Source: an uncultured Lachnospiraceae bacterium
GTDB lineage: Bacteria; Bacillota; Clostridia; Lachnospirales; Lachnospiraceae
Length of the DNA stretch: 64,000 bases
Assembly: GCA_947382415.1 (NCBI GenBank)
Contig: CANCYO010000006.1
Location: 1-64,000, forward strand
Direction: 5' to 3'
Each line of letters starts with the position of its first letter. Within the stretch, counting starts at the first letter, position 1. The position numbers and the translations under genes were made by a program. This document shows positions 41,911-49,728 of the stretch, piece after piece. The notes below the pieces were generated by a model. It did not search any database. It was not told the DNA's origin and saw only the letters and a program-made list of their open reading frames with translations.

Positions 41911-42846
41911 TCATTCACCAGTGAACATGGGGGTGGAGAGGTAGCGGTCGCCGGAATCGGGCAGAAGGGCGACTATGGTCTTGCCCGCATTCTCCGGGCG
42001 TTTTGCCAGAACCGCTGCGGCATAGAGAGCTGCGCCGGAGGTAATGCCCACCAGAATTCCTTCTCTCTGGGCGATGGCACGGCCTGTGGAGAAGGCTTCC
42101 TCCGTAGTCACGGTAAGTATCTCGTCATAGACCTGCGTATTCAGGACTGAGGGGACAAAGCCCGCGCCGATTCCCTGCAGCTTGTGAGGTCCGGGCTGTC
42201 CGCCGGAGAGCACGGGGGAATCGGCAGGCTCCACCGCCACCACCTTTATACCGGGATTCTTGGATTTTAAATAAGCGCCTACGCCCGTGACAGTGCCGCC
42301 GGTACCCACACCCGCAACAAAAATATCCACACGTCCCTCTGTGTCCTCCCAGATCTCAGGACCGGTAGTCGCCGCATGTACCGCGGGATTTGCCGGATTG
42401 TCAAACTGTCCCAATATCACTGCGCCGGGAACGGACTTTTCCAGTTCCTGCGCCTTTTCGATGGCGCCTTTCATGCCCTTTGCGCCCTCTGTCAGCACCA
42501 GCTCCGCGCCGTATGCTTTCAGCAGATTCCTGCGCTCCATGCTCATGGTCTCAGGGAGCGTGAGGATCGTGCGGTAGCCTTTGGCAGCCGCCACGCTGGC
42601 CAGCCCGATTCCGGTGTTGCCGGAGGTGGGTTCAATGATGACAGATCCCTGTTTAATGATTCCTTTTTTCTCCGCATCTTCGATCATAGCCAGCGCCACC
42701 CTGTCCTTCACGCTGCCCGCAGGATTCAGATATTCCAGCTTTGCCAACAGAGTCGCATTGTCAATGCCCTCCCCACGGCTGTAATTCTCCACCTTCAACA
42801 GGGGAGTATGTCCGATCAGCTCCGTTGCCTTTGTGTATATTCTCAT
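41911..42846 (-). CDS. cysK: Cysteine synthase A (O-acetylserine sulfhydrylase)
   Basis: The 311-residue PLP enzyme makes cysteine from O-acetylserine and sulfide. The PLP lysine sits in YLNPAGSVKDRVALAM; phosphate-binding and substrate loops are IIEPTSGNTGIGLASVAAAK and VAGVGTGGTVTGVGAYLKSK; the C-terminal LPDSGDRYLSTPMF is typical of CysK. First gene of the operon with metNIQ and rrf2. GGAGG precedes ATG 42846. Confidence 0.96.
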   Translation of the reverse strand: MRIYTKATELIGHTPLLKVENYSRGEGIDNATLLAKLEYLNPAGSVKDRVALAMIEDAEKKGIIKQGSVIIEPTSGNTGIGLASVAAAKGYRTILTLPETMSMERRNLLKAYGAELVLTEGAKGMKGAIEKAQELEKSVPGAVILGQFDNPANPAVHAATTGPEIWEDTEGRVDIFVAGVGTGGTVTGVGAYLKSKNPGIKVVAVEPADSPVLSGGQPGPHKLQGIGAGFVPSVLNTQVYDEILTVTTEEAFSTGRAIAQREGILVGITSGAALYAAAVLAKRPENAGKTIVALLPDSGDRYLSTPMFTGE

Positions 42847-42862
42847 AATCGCACCTCCATTC

Positions 42863-42921
42863 CCTACTATTCCGCTAGGTTTTATGAATCATATCCTACT
42901 ACAGATTCCAAATCCTGTCAA
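42863..42921 (-). promoter_or_regulatory. Promoter and possible operator of the cysK operon
   Basis: On the minus strand, a consensus TTGACA (42916-42921), a 17-base spacer and TAGGAT (42893-42898). CCTACTA occurs twice as direct repeats on the plus strand (42863-42869 and 42895-42901), one over the -10 and one in the early leader. Such sites could bind the Rrf2 regulator encoded in the operon. No S-box or T-box structure was recognised. Confidence 0.65.
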
Positions 42922-42954
42922 CAACAATTTTAAATGGAGTTTACCGTGAGTATT

Positions 42955-43803
42955 TTACAATTGTTCAAGTATGCTTCCAATGTCATTGTTAATGCATACA
43001 GACTGTGTTGCAATCTCTGCCGGGCAGAACGCCTGCCCGTTATTGATACACGCATAAACCGCTTTGGGATTCCCTGCGGTCAGCCGCCAAAACGGATATT
43101 TAACTATAGCGGGAGTATTATAACCAACGCCGAGCTCCAGCAAAAGGATATGCAGCTTTTTATGGCGGCGTATAAAATCATTGTACCGCAGGGCTGCTTT
43201 ATGCCACCCCTCATCTTCCACAAACTTATCGTCCGAACGCAGATTCACAGTGAGCGGCTTTTTGCAAACAGGGCATATGGGGAGCAGTTCAGAGGGAATA
43301 CGCATATTCTTTTGTTCTTTTACCATGCGTCCGATAATCTCGCGGTTGTCATAGGTTGTCCGGCAGCAGGGAACGGAACATTGAAACAGACCATAATCCC
43401 CCTGCGTGTAAAATAGTCTGTTTTTATCAAAACCTGCTTTTTGGAAGCAGTGGTCCACATTGGTCGTGATAACAAAATAATCCCTGTCTTTTACAAGCTC
43501 ATACAGGTTTTCATAAACAGGTCTGTCTGCATTCCGATAACGGTTGACTTCGATATAACGACTCCAATACGCCCAGCGTTCTTCCGGAGTCTTATAAGGA
43601 TAAAAGCCGCCGGAATACATATCATGAAAACCGTATTTATCTTCAAAATCTGCAAAGTAATGATGAAAACGGCTTCCTGTATAGGTAAACCCGGCAGAGG
43701 CAGAAAGCCCTGCCCCTGCCCCGAAAATGATAGCGTCTGCGGTTTCTATTTCCCGTCTAAGCCTGTTAATCTGCGCTTCTTTTACTGTAATAGCCCTAAT
43801 CAT
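42955..43803 (-). CDS. Class-M sirtuin (SirTM-like protein ADP-ribosyltransferase)
   Basis: The 282-residue SIR2-fold protein has the NAD-binding motif AIIFGAGAGLSASAGFTYTG, catalytic-region VITTNVDHCFQKAGFDKNRL (Asn115) and FYTQGDYGLFQCS, where the usual sirtuin histidine is replaced by Gln134. This substitution and the sequence around it are hallmarks of SirTM enzymes, which ADP-ribosylate lipoylated carrier proteins rather than deacetylate. Zn ligands are likely CS..CC (142-147) and CPVC (177-180). Known SirTMs usually lie beside GcvH-L, a macrodomain protein and LplA2; none is here. The gene overlaps the upstream truncated dehydrogenase by eight bases and ends 34 bases before the cysK promoter. 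Confidence 0.88.
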   Translation of the reverse strand: MIRAITVKEAQINRLRREIETADAIIFGAGAGLSASAGFTYTGSRFHHYFADFEDKYGFHDMYSGGFYPYKTPEERWAYWSRYIEVNRYRNADRPVYENLYELVKDRDYFVITTNVDHCFQKAGFDKNRLFYTQGDYGLFQCSVPCCRTTYDNREIIGRMVKEQKNMRIPSELLPICPVCKKPLTVNLRSDDKFVEDEGWHKAALRYNDFIRRHKKLHILLLELGVGYNTPAIVKYPFWRLTAGNPKAVYACINNGQAFCPAEIATQSVCINNDIGSILEQL

Positions 43804-44278
43804 TTAGATCACCACCGTCCACGTCAATCACAATTTTACCGTTCTCCATATCCTCACATGCTTTAGCAATATCTGCAAAAAAATACCGTTTTCCGATATA
43901 TGGGGTAAGCTTATGAGTATTAAAAAAAGCGAACAATTCATCGATAGTTTTCTGTGCAGGCGTGTTGCTGAAAAAGCCTGTCAGGCAAACGCCGTTTGGA
44001 ATATCTTTGATCGGGTCAAACCCATTCCATGTATATACGCCGCCAAGATTACCCGTATTACAGACTGTCCCGCCCTTTTCCACGCAGGACAGGGTATCTT
44101 TAAGCGTCTTTATCCCAACCAGCTCCAGGGCTTTTGTAATACCGGAAACCTTCCCTTTCAGTGAACCGTGGTCAGGCAAAACCGTGTCTGCCCCGCAATC
44201 GGTCAGTAACTGCATTTTGCTTTCTTTATGGGTAGTTACGGTAACTTTACAGCCTAAAGCGGAGCTTCCCTCTGTAAT
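43796..44278 (-). pseudogene. Truncated medium-chain dehydrogenase (C-terminal fragment)
   Basis: The open frame from ATG 44215 gives 139 residues matching only the C-terminal half of zinc-type/quinone oxidoreductase-like MDR proteins (ITKALELVGIKTLKDTLSCV, KGGTVCNTGNLGGVYTWNGF, GKRYFFADIAKACEDMENGK). Reading upstream in the same frame gives EGSSALGCKVTVTTHKESK, a piece of the Rossmann fold (family GGTSSVG...A..VTATTRN), but the GroES-like N-terminal domain is missing. The rest is deleted, leaving the HxlR promoter region next to it. Either a pseudogene or a remnant kept for its downstream partner, the sirtuin. Confidence 0.75.
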
Positions 44279-44403
44279 TTTTATTTTACAGACTCCTCTG
44301 CTTTTGAGAAGTACGCACCTTTTTATCAGGTAGTTACTTTTTTGTACGTTTTGTGAAAGTTAAAGGATTAAGAAGGGAAAAATCTTTTCTGCTCAACTTC
44401 AGG

Positions 44404-44459
44404 TTGATATAAAAAGCGCATTACATTATAATTTGAGTGTAACATTCATTTTTAATGTT
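44404..44459 (+). promoter_or_regulatory. hxlR promoter with adjacent dyad
   Basis: TTGATA (44404-44409), a 17-base spacer and TATAAT (44427-44432). AACATT (44441-44446) and AATGTT (44454-44459) form a dyad just downstream, near the probable transcription start, a plausible autoregulatory operator. The rest of the 305-base gap from 44216 holds the in-frame dehydrogenase remnant (to about 44278) and nothing else recognised. Confidence 0.7.
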
Positions 44460-44520
44460 TATGTGCTTTTGAATGTTTCTCGAAAGATGCAGTTTATTGC
44501 AGTAGGAAAGAGGTATCGCT

Positions 44521-44844
44521 ATGGTTAGAAAAGAGGAACTCCCGGCCTGTCCTGTCGCTACAACAGTACAGCTTATCGGGAATAAATGGAAACTGTTGAT
44601 TCTGCGTAATCTCCGTGTCAGACCGTGGCGTTTTAATGAACTTCAAAAATCATTAGAGGGTATCAGTCAGAAAGTATTGACGGATAGTTTGCGCTCTATG
44701 GAAAGCGACGGGATTGTTACCCGTACCATATATCCTGAAGTGCCGCCAAGAGTGGAATATGCCCTCAGTGAATTGGGGAAGTCCATGCTTCCGATCATAA
44801 ACGCAATGGAGGCATGGGGGATTGAGTATAAGAGACAACAGTAA
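44521..44844 (+). CDS. HxlR-family transcriptional regulator
   Basis: The 107-residue winged-helix protein has the HxlR signature VQLIGNKWKLLILRNLRVRP, RFNELQKSLEGISQKVLTDS and YPEVPPRVEYALSELGKSML. Cys9 in PACPVATT is at the position used for thiol or electrophile sensing in YodB/HypR-type members. It is divergent from the truncated dehydrogenase and sirtuin, the arrangement of a regulator controlling a neighbouring redox gene. The ribosome site is AAAGAGG. Confidence 0.92.
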   Translation: MVRKEELPACPVATTVQLIGNKWKLLILRNLRVRPWRFNELQKSLEGISQKVLTDSLRSMESDGIVTRTIYPEVPPRVEYALSELGKSMLPIINAMEAWGIEYKRQQ

Positions 44845-44918
44845 AGCGAGCGGTCTTATGAGTAAGCAAAGTTACCCTTATTGGATAACCGCCGCTGTTA
44901 AAAGGAGATTTAACGGTC

Positions 44919-46274
44919 ATGAGCAGCGAATTTTTAAATCATACTTCCAATTATCATGCAGATACGGACACCTATGAGGTTCCATGTCCCGAAAACCTGC
45001 TATCCGGCAGGACGCTTCTTACGGTGGAAGTACCCGGCTCCAAAAGTATAACCAATCGGGCGCTTCTGCTGGCTACGCTGGCAAAGGGCCCCTCCACCCT
45101 GCGGGGAGCGCTGTTTTCCGACGACTCCAGACATTTTCTGAAATGTGTGCAGGAGCTGGGGTTTGAGACGATTGTAGAGGAAGAGCAGAAAGTGATCACC
45201 GTGTACGGAGAGGGCGGAAGTGTGCCAAAGCGGGAGGCGTCGCTCTATGTGGGGAGCGCGGGGACTGCCGCCCGTTTTCTCACAGCGTATCTGGGCATTG
45301 CGGAGGGGATTTACCATATGGATGCCTCTTTGCAGATGCGCCGCCGCCCCATGGCTCCGCTTTTGCACTCTCTACGGGATATGGGCTGTGAGATTCTCTT
45401 TGACGGGGAGGAGGGATATTTTCCTTTTACATTAAAAGGGCATGGTTTTGGGAAAGATGCCATAACTGTTGATATTGGTCACAGCAGCCAGTTTCTCAGC
45501 GCCCTTCTCATCTCCTCCTGCCTTGCAAAAAAGGATTTTACCGTCCGGGTGCAGGGCACCCACGGCATGGCCTACATCGACATGACACGCCGCATGATGG
45601 AACAGTTTGGCGTAAAGTCCGTCCAGACAGCTCCCGACACCTTCTTTACAGCCGCGGGGCAGCATTACCGGGCCATGGACTACCGGATTGAGCCCGATGT
45701 GTCAGCCGCCTGCTATTTTTATGCCTGTGCTCCTCTGCTTCACATCCCTGTGCAGGTCTCCCATGTCCATTTTGATTCCCTGCAGGGCGACGTGGCCTTT
45801 TTAAGGATTCTTGAACAGATGGGATGTGCTCTGGAAGAACGGGAAGAGGGAATTCTCGTGCTGCCGCCCGCACAGGATCTTTTTCACGGCGTCACCGCGG
45901 ACATGTCCGCCTGCTCCGACCAGGCCATCACGCTGGCCGCCATTGCGCCTTTTGCGGACAGCCCTACCACCATCACCGGAATCGGGCACATCCGCTTTCA
46001 GGAGAGCGACCGCATTCACGCCATCGTCACAGAACTGGGCAAAATGGGGATCCGCTGTGAGGAGGACGACGCGTCCGGAGGCAGCATCACCATATACCCC
46101 GGCATTCCCGATCCCTGCACAGTGGACACCTACGACGACCACCGTATGGCCATGGGATTTTCCCTGATCGGCCTGCGTGTCCCCGGAATCGTTATCCGCG
46201 ATCCCGGATGCTGCCGGAAAACTTTTGAAAATTACTTCCAGGTTCTGGAGAAAACGATTCTTTCGCCATCCTGA
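44919..46274 (+). CDS. aroA: 3-phosphoshikimate 1-carboxyvinyltransferase (EPSP synthase)
   Basis: The 451-residue enzyme transfers enolpyruvyl from PEP to shikimate-3-phosphate in aromatic amino acid synthesis. Motifs: VEVPGSKSITNRALLLATLA, YVGSAGTAARFLTAYLG, SLQMRRRPMAPLLHSLRDMG, HSSQFLSALLISS, IRFQESDRIHAIVTELGKMG and TYDDHRMAMGFSLIGL. About 30 extra N-terminal residues (MSSEFLNHTSNYHADTDTYE) precede the first domain. AAGGAG lies upstream of the ATG. No other shikimate gene is adjacent; it sits between hxlR and arcC. Confidence 0.96.
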   Translation: MSSEFLNHTSNYHADTDTYEVPCPENLLSGRTLLTVEVPGSKSITNRALLLATLAKGPSTLRGALFSDDSRHFLKCVQELGFETIVEEEQKVITVYGEGGSVPKREASLYVGSAGTAARFLTAYLGIAEGIYHMDASLQMRRRPMAPLLHSLRDMGCEILFDGEEGYFPFTLKGHGFGKDAITVDIGHSSQFLSALLISSCLAKKDFTVRVQGTHGMAYIDMTRRMMEQFGVKSVQTAPDTFFTAAGQHYRAMDYRIEPDVSAACYFYACAPLLHIPVQVSHVHFDSLQGDVAFLRILEQMGCALEEREEGILVLPPAQDLFHGVTADMSACSDQAITLAAIAPFADSPTTITGIGHIRFQESDRIHAIVTELGKMGIRCEEDDASGGSITIYPGIPDPCTVDTYDDHRMAMGFSLIGLRVPGIVIRDPGCCRKTFENYFQVLEKTILSPS

Positions 46275-46344
46275 AAGCCTCTGTACTTTTCGACAAATTT
46301 ATGCTATACTGAGTATTCTACAGCAAATATAGAGAGGTATTCCT

Positions 46345-47280
46345 ATGAGCAAAAAGAAAGTTGTAGTTTCCCTGGGACACGAATCCCTTGGTTATACCAC
46401 CCTGGAACAATGGGATGCGGTAAAGATCACCGCCAGAGCGCTGGCCGATCTGGTGGAAGCCGACTGTCAGCTTACCATCACACATTCCAACGGTCCTCAG
46501 GTGAGCATGATACACAAAGCCATGACTGAGCTGCGCCGCGTATATACGGATTACACTCCGGCTCCCATGTGCGTGTGCTCAGCCATGAGTCAGGGTTATG
46601 TGGGTTACGACATCCAGAACGCGCTGCGGGCAGAGCTTCTGAACAGAGGTATTTCCAAGCCTGTCAGTACCATTTTGACCCAGGTCACGGTAGACCCTTA
46701 CGATGAAGCCTTTTACGAGCCCACTAAAAAAATAGGACGGTATATGTCCAAAGAAGACGCGGACATTGAAGTCAGCAAGGGAAATTATGTGCAGGAGACA
46801 CCCGGCAAAGGGTTCCGGCGCGTGGTAGCCGCCCCCAAGCCCATCGATATCGTTGAGATCGAGGCCATCCGCACACTTGCCGGCGCAGATCAGGTGGTGA
46901 TCGCCTGTGGGGGAGGCGGTATTCCGGTCATCGAACAGAAACATGCCTTAAAGGGCGCATCCGCAGTGATTGAAAAAGATGCCATTGCAGGAAAACTGGC
47001 CGCAGATCTGAAAGCGGATGAACTGATTATCCTCACCAATGTAGACTGTGTCTACAGACACTTCGGCCGGCAGGACCAGACTCCCATTACACATATGACC
47101 GTAGCCGAGGCCGAAGCCGCCATGGCAGAGGGCGAATTTGAGGCGGGAACCATGCTGCCCAAGATCGAAGCCGCCATCCATTATCTGCAGAAAGTCCCGG
47201 ACGGCAGAGCACGTATCACCTCGATGAAATGTGTGAAAAATGCGATCCGCGATAAAGCCGGCACCATGATCACCGCATAA
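46345..47280 (+). CDS. arcC: Carbamate kinase with altered N-terminal motif
   Basis: The 311-residue amino-acid-kinase-fold enzyme interconverts carbamoyl phosphate plus ADP with carbamate plus ATP. Family motifs are MSQGYVGYDIQNAL, TILTQVTVDPYDEAFYEPTK, VVAAPKPIDIVEIEAI, VVIACGGGGIPVIEQKHAL, VIEKDAIAGKLAADLKAD and GTMLPKIEAAIHYLQ. The usual ALGGNA near the start reads SLGHES (residues 9-14) and HGNGPQVG reads HSNGPQVS, so it is a divergent member. No arginine deiminase or ornithine carbamoyltransferase is adjacent. GAGAGG precedes the ATG. Confidence 0.88.
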   Translation: MSKKKVVVSLGHESLGYTTLEQWDAVKITARALADLVEADCQLTITHSNGPQVSMIHKAMTELRRVYTDYTPAPMCVCSAMSQGYVGYDIQNALRAELLNRGISKPVSTILTQVTVDPYDEAFYEPTKKIGRYMSKEDADIEVSKGNYVQETPGKGFRRVVAAPKPIDIVEIEAIRTLAGADQVVIACGGGGIPVIEQKHALKGASAVIEKDAIAGKLAADLKADELIILTNVDCVYRHFGRQDQTPITHMTVAEAEAAMAEGEFEAGTMLPKIEAAIHYLQKVPDGRARITSMKCVKNAIRDKAGTMITA

Positions 47281-47335
47281 GGCCGTACATATTTTTTTAG
47301 TTTGCCTTTAAATAAAATTTTCTGAAAATTCTAAA

Positions 47336-47384
47336 TCACAACATCTGGCAAGAGAACCTTTTTCTCACCCACCAGATGTTGTGA
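47336..47384. repeat. Nested hairpin downstream of arcC
   Basis: A perfect 13-bp outer stem TCACAACATCTGG/CCAGATGTTGTGA (47336-47348 with 47372-47384) encloses an inner GAGAA/TTCTC pair. No T-tract follows on the plus strand, so this is not a standard terminator; it may be a processing or protection hairpin for the arcC mRNA end. Confidence 0.7.
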
Positions 47385-47434
47385 AATACAGGAAATATAG
47401 ATAATTTCCAATCTCTTCCCTCCCTCCCTTTCTA

Positions 47435-47463
47435 TTGACATCCCATGAGATTTTATTTATACT
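47435..47463 (+). promoter_or_regulatory. Promoter of the multi-SHOCT protein gene
   Basis: A consensus TTGACA (47435-47440), a 17-base spacer and TATACT (47458-47463). The transcript leader of about 100 bases includes a possible leader peptide and a hairpin. Confidence 0.78.
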
Positions 47464-47496
47464 ATTTATTATAGTAAAGACCTCTTTGGAGATGTT

Positions 47497-47547
47497 ATGC
47501 AACAGAACGGCATTCTAGGGGTTTGTTCTGTTGTAAATGAACGATAA
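47497..47547 (+). CDS. Possible 16-residue leader peptide
   Basis: ATG 47497 is preceded by TTTGGAG with five-base spacing and encodes MQQNGILGVCSVVNER before a TAA. Within it CAACAGAAC (47500-47508) and GTTCTGTTG (47525-47533) form a nine-bp stem, so translation of the leader would open the hairpin. It ends 22 bases before the main ATG. Expression is unproven. Confidence 0.35.
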   Translation: MQQNGILGVCSVVNER

Positions 47548-47569
47548 AGAAGAAACGAGGCGAAAGCAT

Positions 47570-49138
47570 ATGGCAAATGTTGTTTTTCAGTGTGATGTAA
47601 ACAGAGGTTTCCTGAGGAAGATAGATGGCAACGAAAAAGCACTGTTCCTCGAAGTATCCGATGTCAAAATCACCGGAAAGGGAATTATATATCTGGAAAG
47701 CAGCCAGCGCGAATACAGCGGTGATATCAACTATGAGATCAAGAGCATTACCAAAGTGGAGAAGTCCGTATATGAAGGATTGGACGCACTGATCATTTAT
47801 GTCCGTGTGAATTCCCTCTACGGTGCGCAAAAGCTTCAGGTACGTCTGCCCGGTCTGCGGGATCTGCCCAAGGCTTTGGATATGCTGCTTCAGGCCAAGG
47901 AAGCCCTGGCTCCCAAACCTGCCTCTCCGGCTCCCGCACCCGCAGCTCCTGCCTCTCCGGCAGCGCCCACACCTGCACCCGCTGCTTCCCAGACTGCAGC
48001 ACCCAGGTCCACAGCGTCCGCTGCTCCGGCGATGCCTGTTCCCGGAACCGTTGCGCCTGTCGCCCCTGTATCCCCTGTCTCCGCTCCGGAATCCGAGAAG
48101 CCGCTTGAACCTACGGCTCCGGTCACCACAGGGGCTTCCACAGCATCCGTGATCTCTGTGGAAGAATACAAGAAGAAACTGGAGAAACTGGAAGCAATTT
48201 ACCAGACCGGCATGATCACAGAGAAAGAGTACAAGAGCAGTAAAGCTGAATACATCAGCGTATTAAACAATTTGGAAACCTTCTTTAATAAAGTCAAGGT
48301 AAATCTGCAGTATCACGAAGTGGGATTTTTATCCGACGCCGAATTTGATGAATTTAAAAAGAATACCATCAGCAAATGTTCCGATCTGACCGGCGTGACC
48401 AACGACGTCATGAGGCATAATCTGAAAAAGCTGTTGATTCTATACCTGTTTGAAATACTCACACAGGAGGAATACGATAAGATCTGCATGGATATCACCA
48501 AATCTGTCCAGTATGTCTCCAGCGACACCGAGGAGATGACCGTTGAGAAGATTACCAAGTGGCCCATCCTGAAGGACTGTGAGATTATCTCCGAGGCACA
48601 GTATGAACAGTTTATCAAGCTGATATCCGACGATACCAAGATCCGCATGAACGAGAGCCTGCCCGTGCTGGAGCACAAACTTACCAGACTGACTACCCTC
48701 TCCAAGACCTTCCTGTTTACGCCGGAAGAATTTGCCGCCAAAAAGCAGGAGCTTGTGGAGGAAATGACATCTCTCGACTACAGCTCTGAGTCAAGATTGA
48801 AGAGTCAGATTTCCTGTATCGTGATCCTCCGCAAATGTGAATGGATCAGCGAGAGCGAGTTCCAGACTAAGAAACAGGAGATCGTCAGCACCATCGAAAG
48901 CAATGAGGACGTTATCACCAGACTGCAGCTTTTGCGCTCTCTCACCACCATCGAATTCCTGACTGATGAGGATTACAAAGTCTTTGAGAAGAAAGTAATT
49001 GATGAAATATTCCAGCCGTACAGCGACATCAGCGAGCTGCAGAAAAAGGCACAGAATCTGATGAAGTTAAAAGAGGCGGCCATTATCTCCGAGGAGGACT
49101 TCAACATATACAAAAAGAAGCTCCTGTCCCTCTCCTGA
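47570..49138 (+). CDS. Protein with PH-like N-domain, Pro/Ala linker and about eight SHOCT-like repeats
   Basis: The 522-residue soluble protein begins with a beta-rich module (1-110, MANVVFQCDVNRGFLRKIDG, GDINYEIKSITKVEKSVYEG) resembling bacterial PH/GRAM-like domains. A Pro/Ala-rich linker spans about 114-190. The rest is a series of helical hairpins with the pattern LxxLxxxGxIxxxEYxxxKxxx, as in LEKLEAIYQTGMITEKEYKS, TLSKTFLFTPEEFAAKKQEL, ILRKCEWISESEFQTKKQEI and LMKLKEAAIISEEDFNIYKK: about eight SHOCT-like units, where most proteins have one. Function is unknown; SHOCT units are thought to mediate oligomerisation. ATG 47570 follows ACGAGG; ATG 47537 is an in-frame alternative. Confidence 0.82.
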   Translation: MANVVFQCDVNRGFLRKIDGNEKALFLEVSDVKITGKGIIYLESSQREYSGDINYEIKSITKVEKSVYEGLDALIIYVRVNSLYGAQKLQVRLPGLRDLPKALDMLLQAKEALAPKPASPAPAPAAPASPAAPTPAPAASQTAAPRSTASAAPAMPVPGTVAPVAPVSPVSAPESEKPLEPTAPVTTGASTASVISVEEYKKKLEKLEAIYQTGMITEKEYKSSKAEYISVLNNLETFFNKVKVNLQYHEVGFLSDAEFDEFKKNTISKCSDLTGVTNDVMRHNLKKLLILYLFEILTQEEYDKICMDITKSVQYVSSDTEEMTVEKITKWPILKDCEIISEAQYEQFIKLISDDTKIRMNESLPVLEHKLTRLTTLSKTFLFTPEEFAAKKQELVEEMTSLDYSSESRLKSQISCIVILRKCEWISESEFQTKKQEIVSTIESNEDVITRLQLLRSLTTIEFLTDEDYKVFEKKVIDEIFQPYSDISELQKKAQNLMKLKEAAIISEEDFNIYKKKLLSLS

Positions 49139-49177
49139 TATATTGATATTAAATTTATGAATATTAAATTTAAGAAT

Positions 49178-49216
49178 AAAAAAGAATGTTCCCCTCGCAA
49201 AGGAACATTCTTTTTT
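49178..49216. terminator. Bidirectional terminator
   Basis: A 15-bp stem AAAAAAGAATGTTCC (49178-49192) pairs with GGAACATTCTTTTTT (49202-49216), with A and T tracts on both sides. It serves the plus-strand SHOCT gene and the convergent yqeY-like gene. Confidence 0.93.
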
Positions 49217-49241
49217 ATTTATTGCAAATTCACAACACTTG

Positions 49242-49682
49242 TTACTTTATCATCTCCGCCACCGTCTGATTGATGACCTTTCCATCTGCCTTGCCTTTCA
49301 GTTCCGCCATAACAGCCTTCATAATCTGCCCTTTATCCTTTGTAGCCAACAGATCTGAGAACTTCTCCTGCAAAATGGCCTTTACCTCCTCAGCGGACAG
49401 GAGCTGGGGTGCAAACTCGTTCATGATCTCATAGCGCTTGCGATATTCTTCCAAAAGCTCCGTTCTGTCAGCCGGGCAGGTGTCAATCTGCTCCTTTACC
49501 GCTTTGATCTCCTTCAGGATTGCCTGATCAGCCATCTCATCGGGAATATTCTCTCTGCATCCCGCGTCAATTCCTGCTTTTTTTACCGCAGACACCAATG
49601 CCGCAATGGCCTCCTTCCTGAATTTATCCTTTGCTTTCATCGCAGCGATCATTGCATCCTGCAATTCCTTTAATTTCATCAT
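49242..49682 (-). CDS. GatB/YqeY domain protein
   Basis: The 146-residue cytosolic protein is nearly all a YqeY domain, related to the tRNA-binding tail of GatB: MMKLKELQDAMIAAMKAKDK, RKEAIAALVSAVKKAGIDAG, FSDLLATKDKGQIMKAVMAE and VINQTVAEMIK. Function of free-standing YqeY proteins is not established; a link to amide-forming tRNA reactions is inferred. ATG 49682 follows AAAGGAGG; a longer frame start lacks a ribosome site. Confidence 0.93.
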   Translation of the reverse strand: MMKLKELQDAMIAAMKAKDKFRKEAIAALVSAVKKAGIDAGCRENIPDEMADQAILKEIKAVKEQIDTCPADRTELLEEYRKRYEIMNEFAPQLLSAEEVKAILQEKFSDLLATKDKGQIMKAVMAELKGKADGKVINQTVAEMIK

Positions 49683-49728
49683 TAAATCCTCCTTTAATAT
49701 TTTTACCATCTATAGGTCTTGTACTAAA

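Noticed and set aside
42847..42954. Possible SAM or T-box riboswitch upstream of cysK
   Set aside because: The leader is too short and lacks the paired elements of either class.
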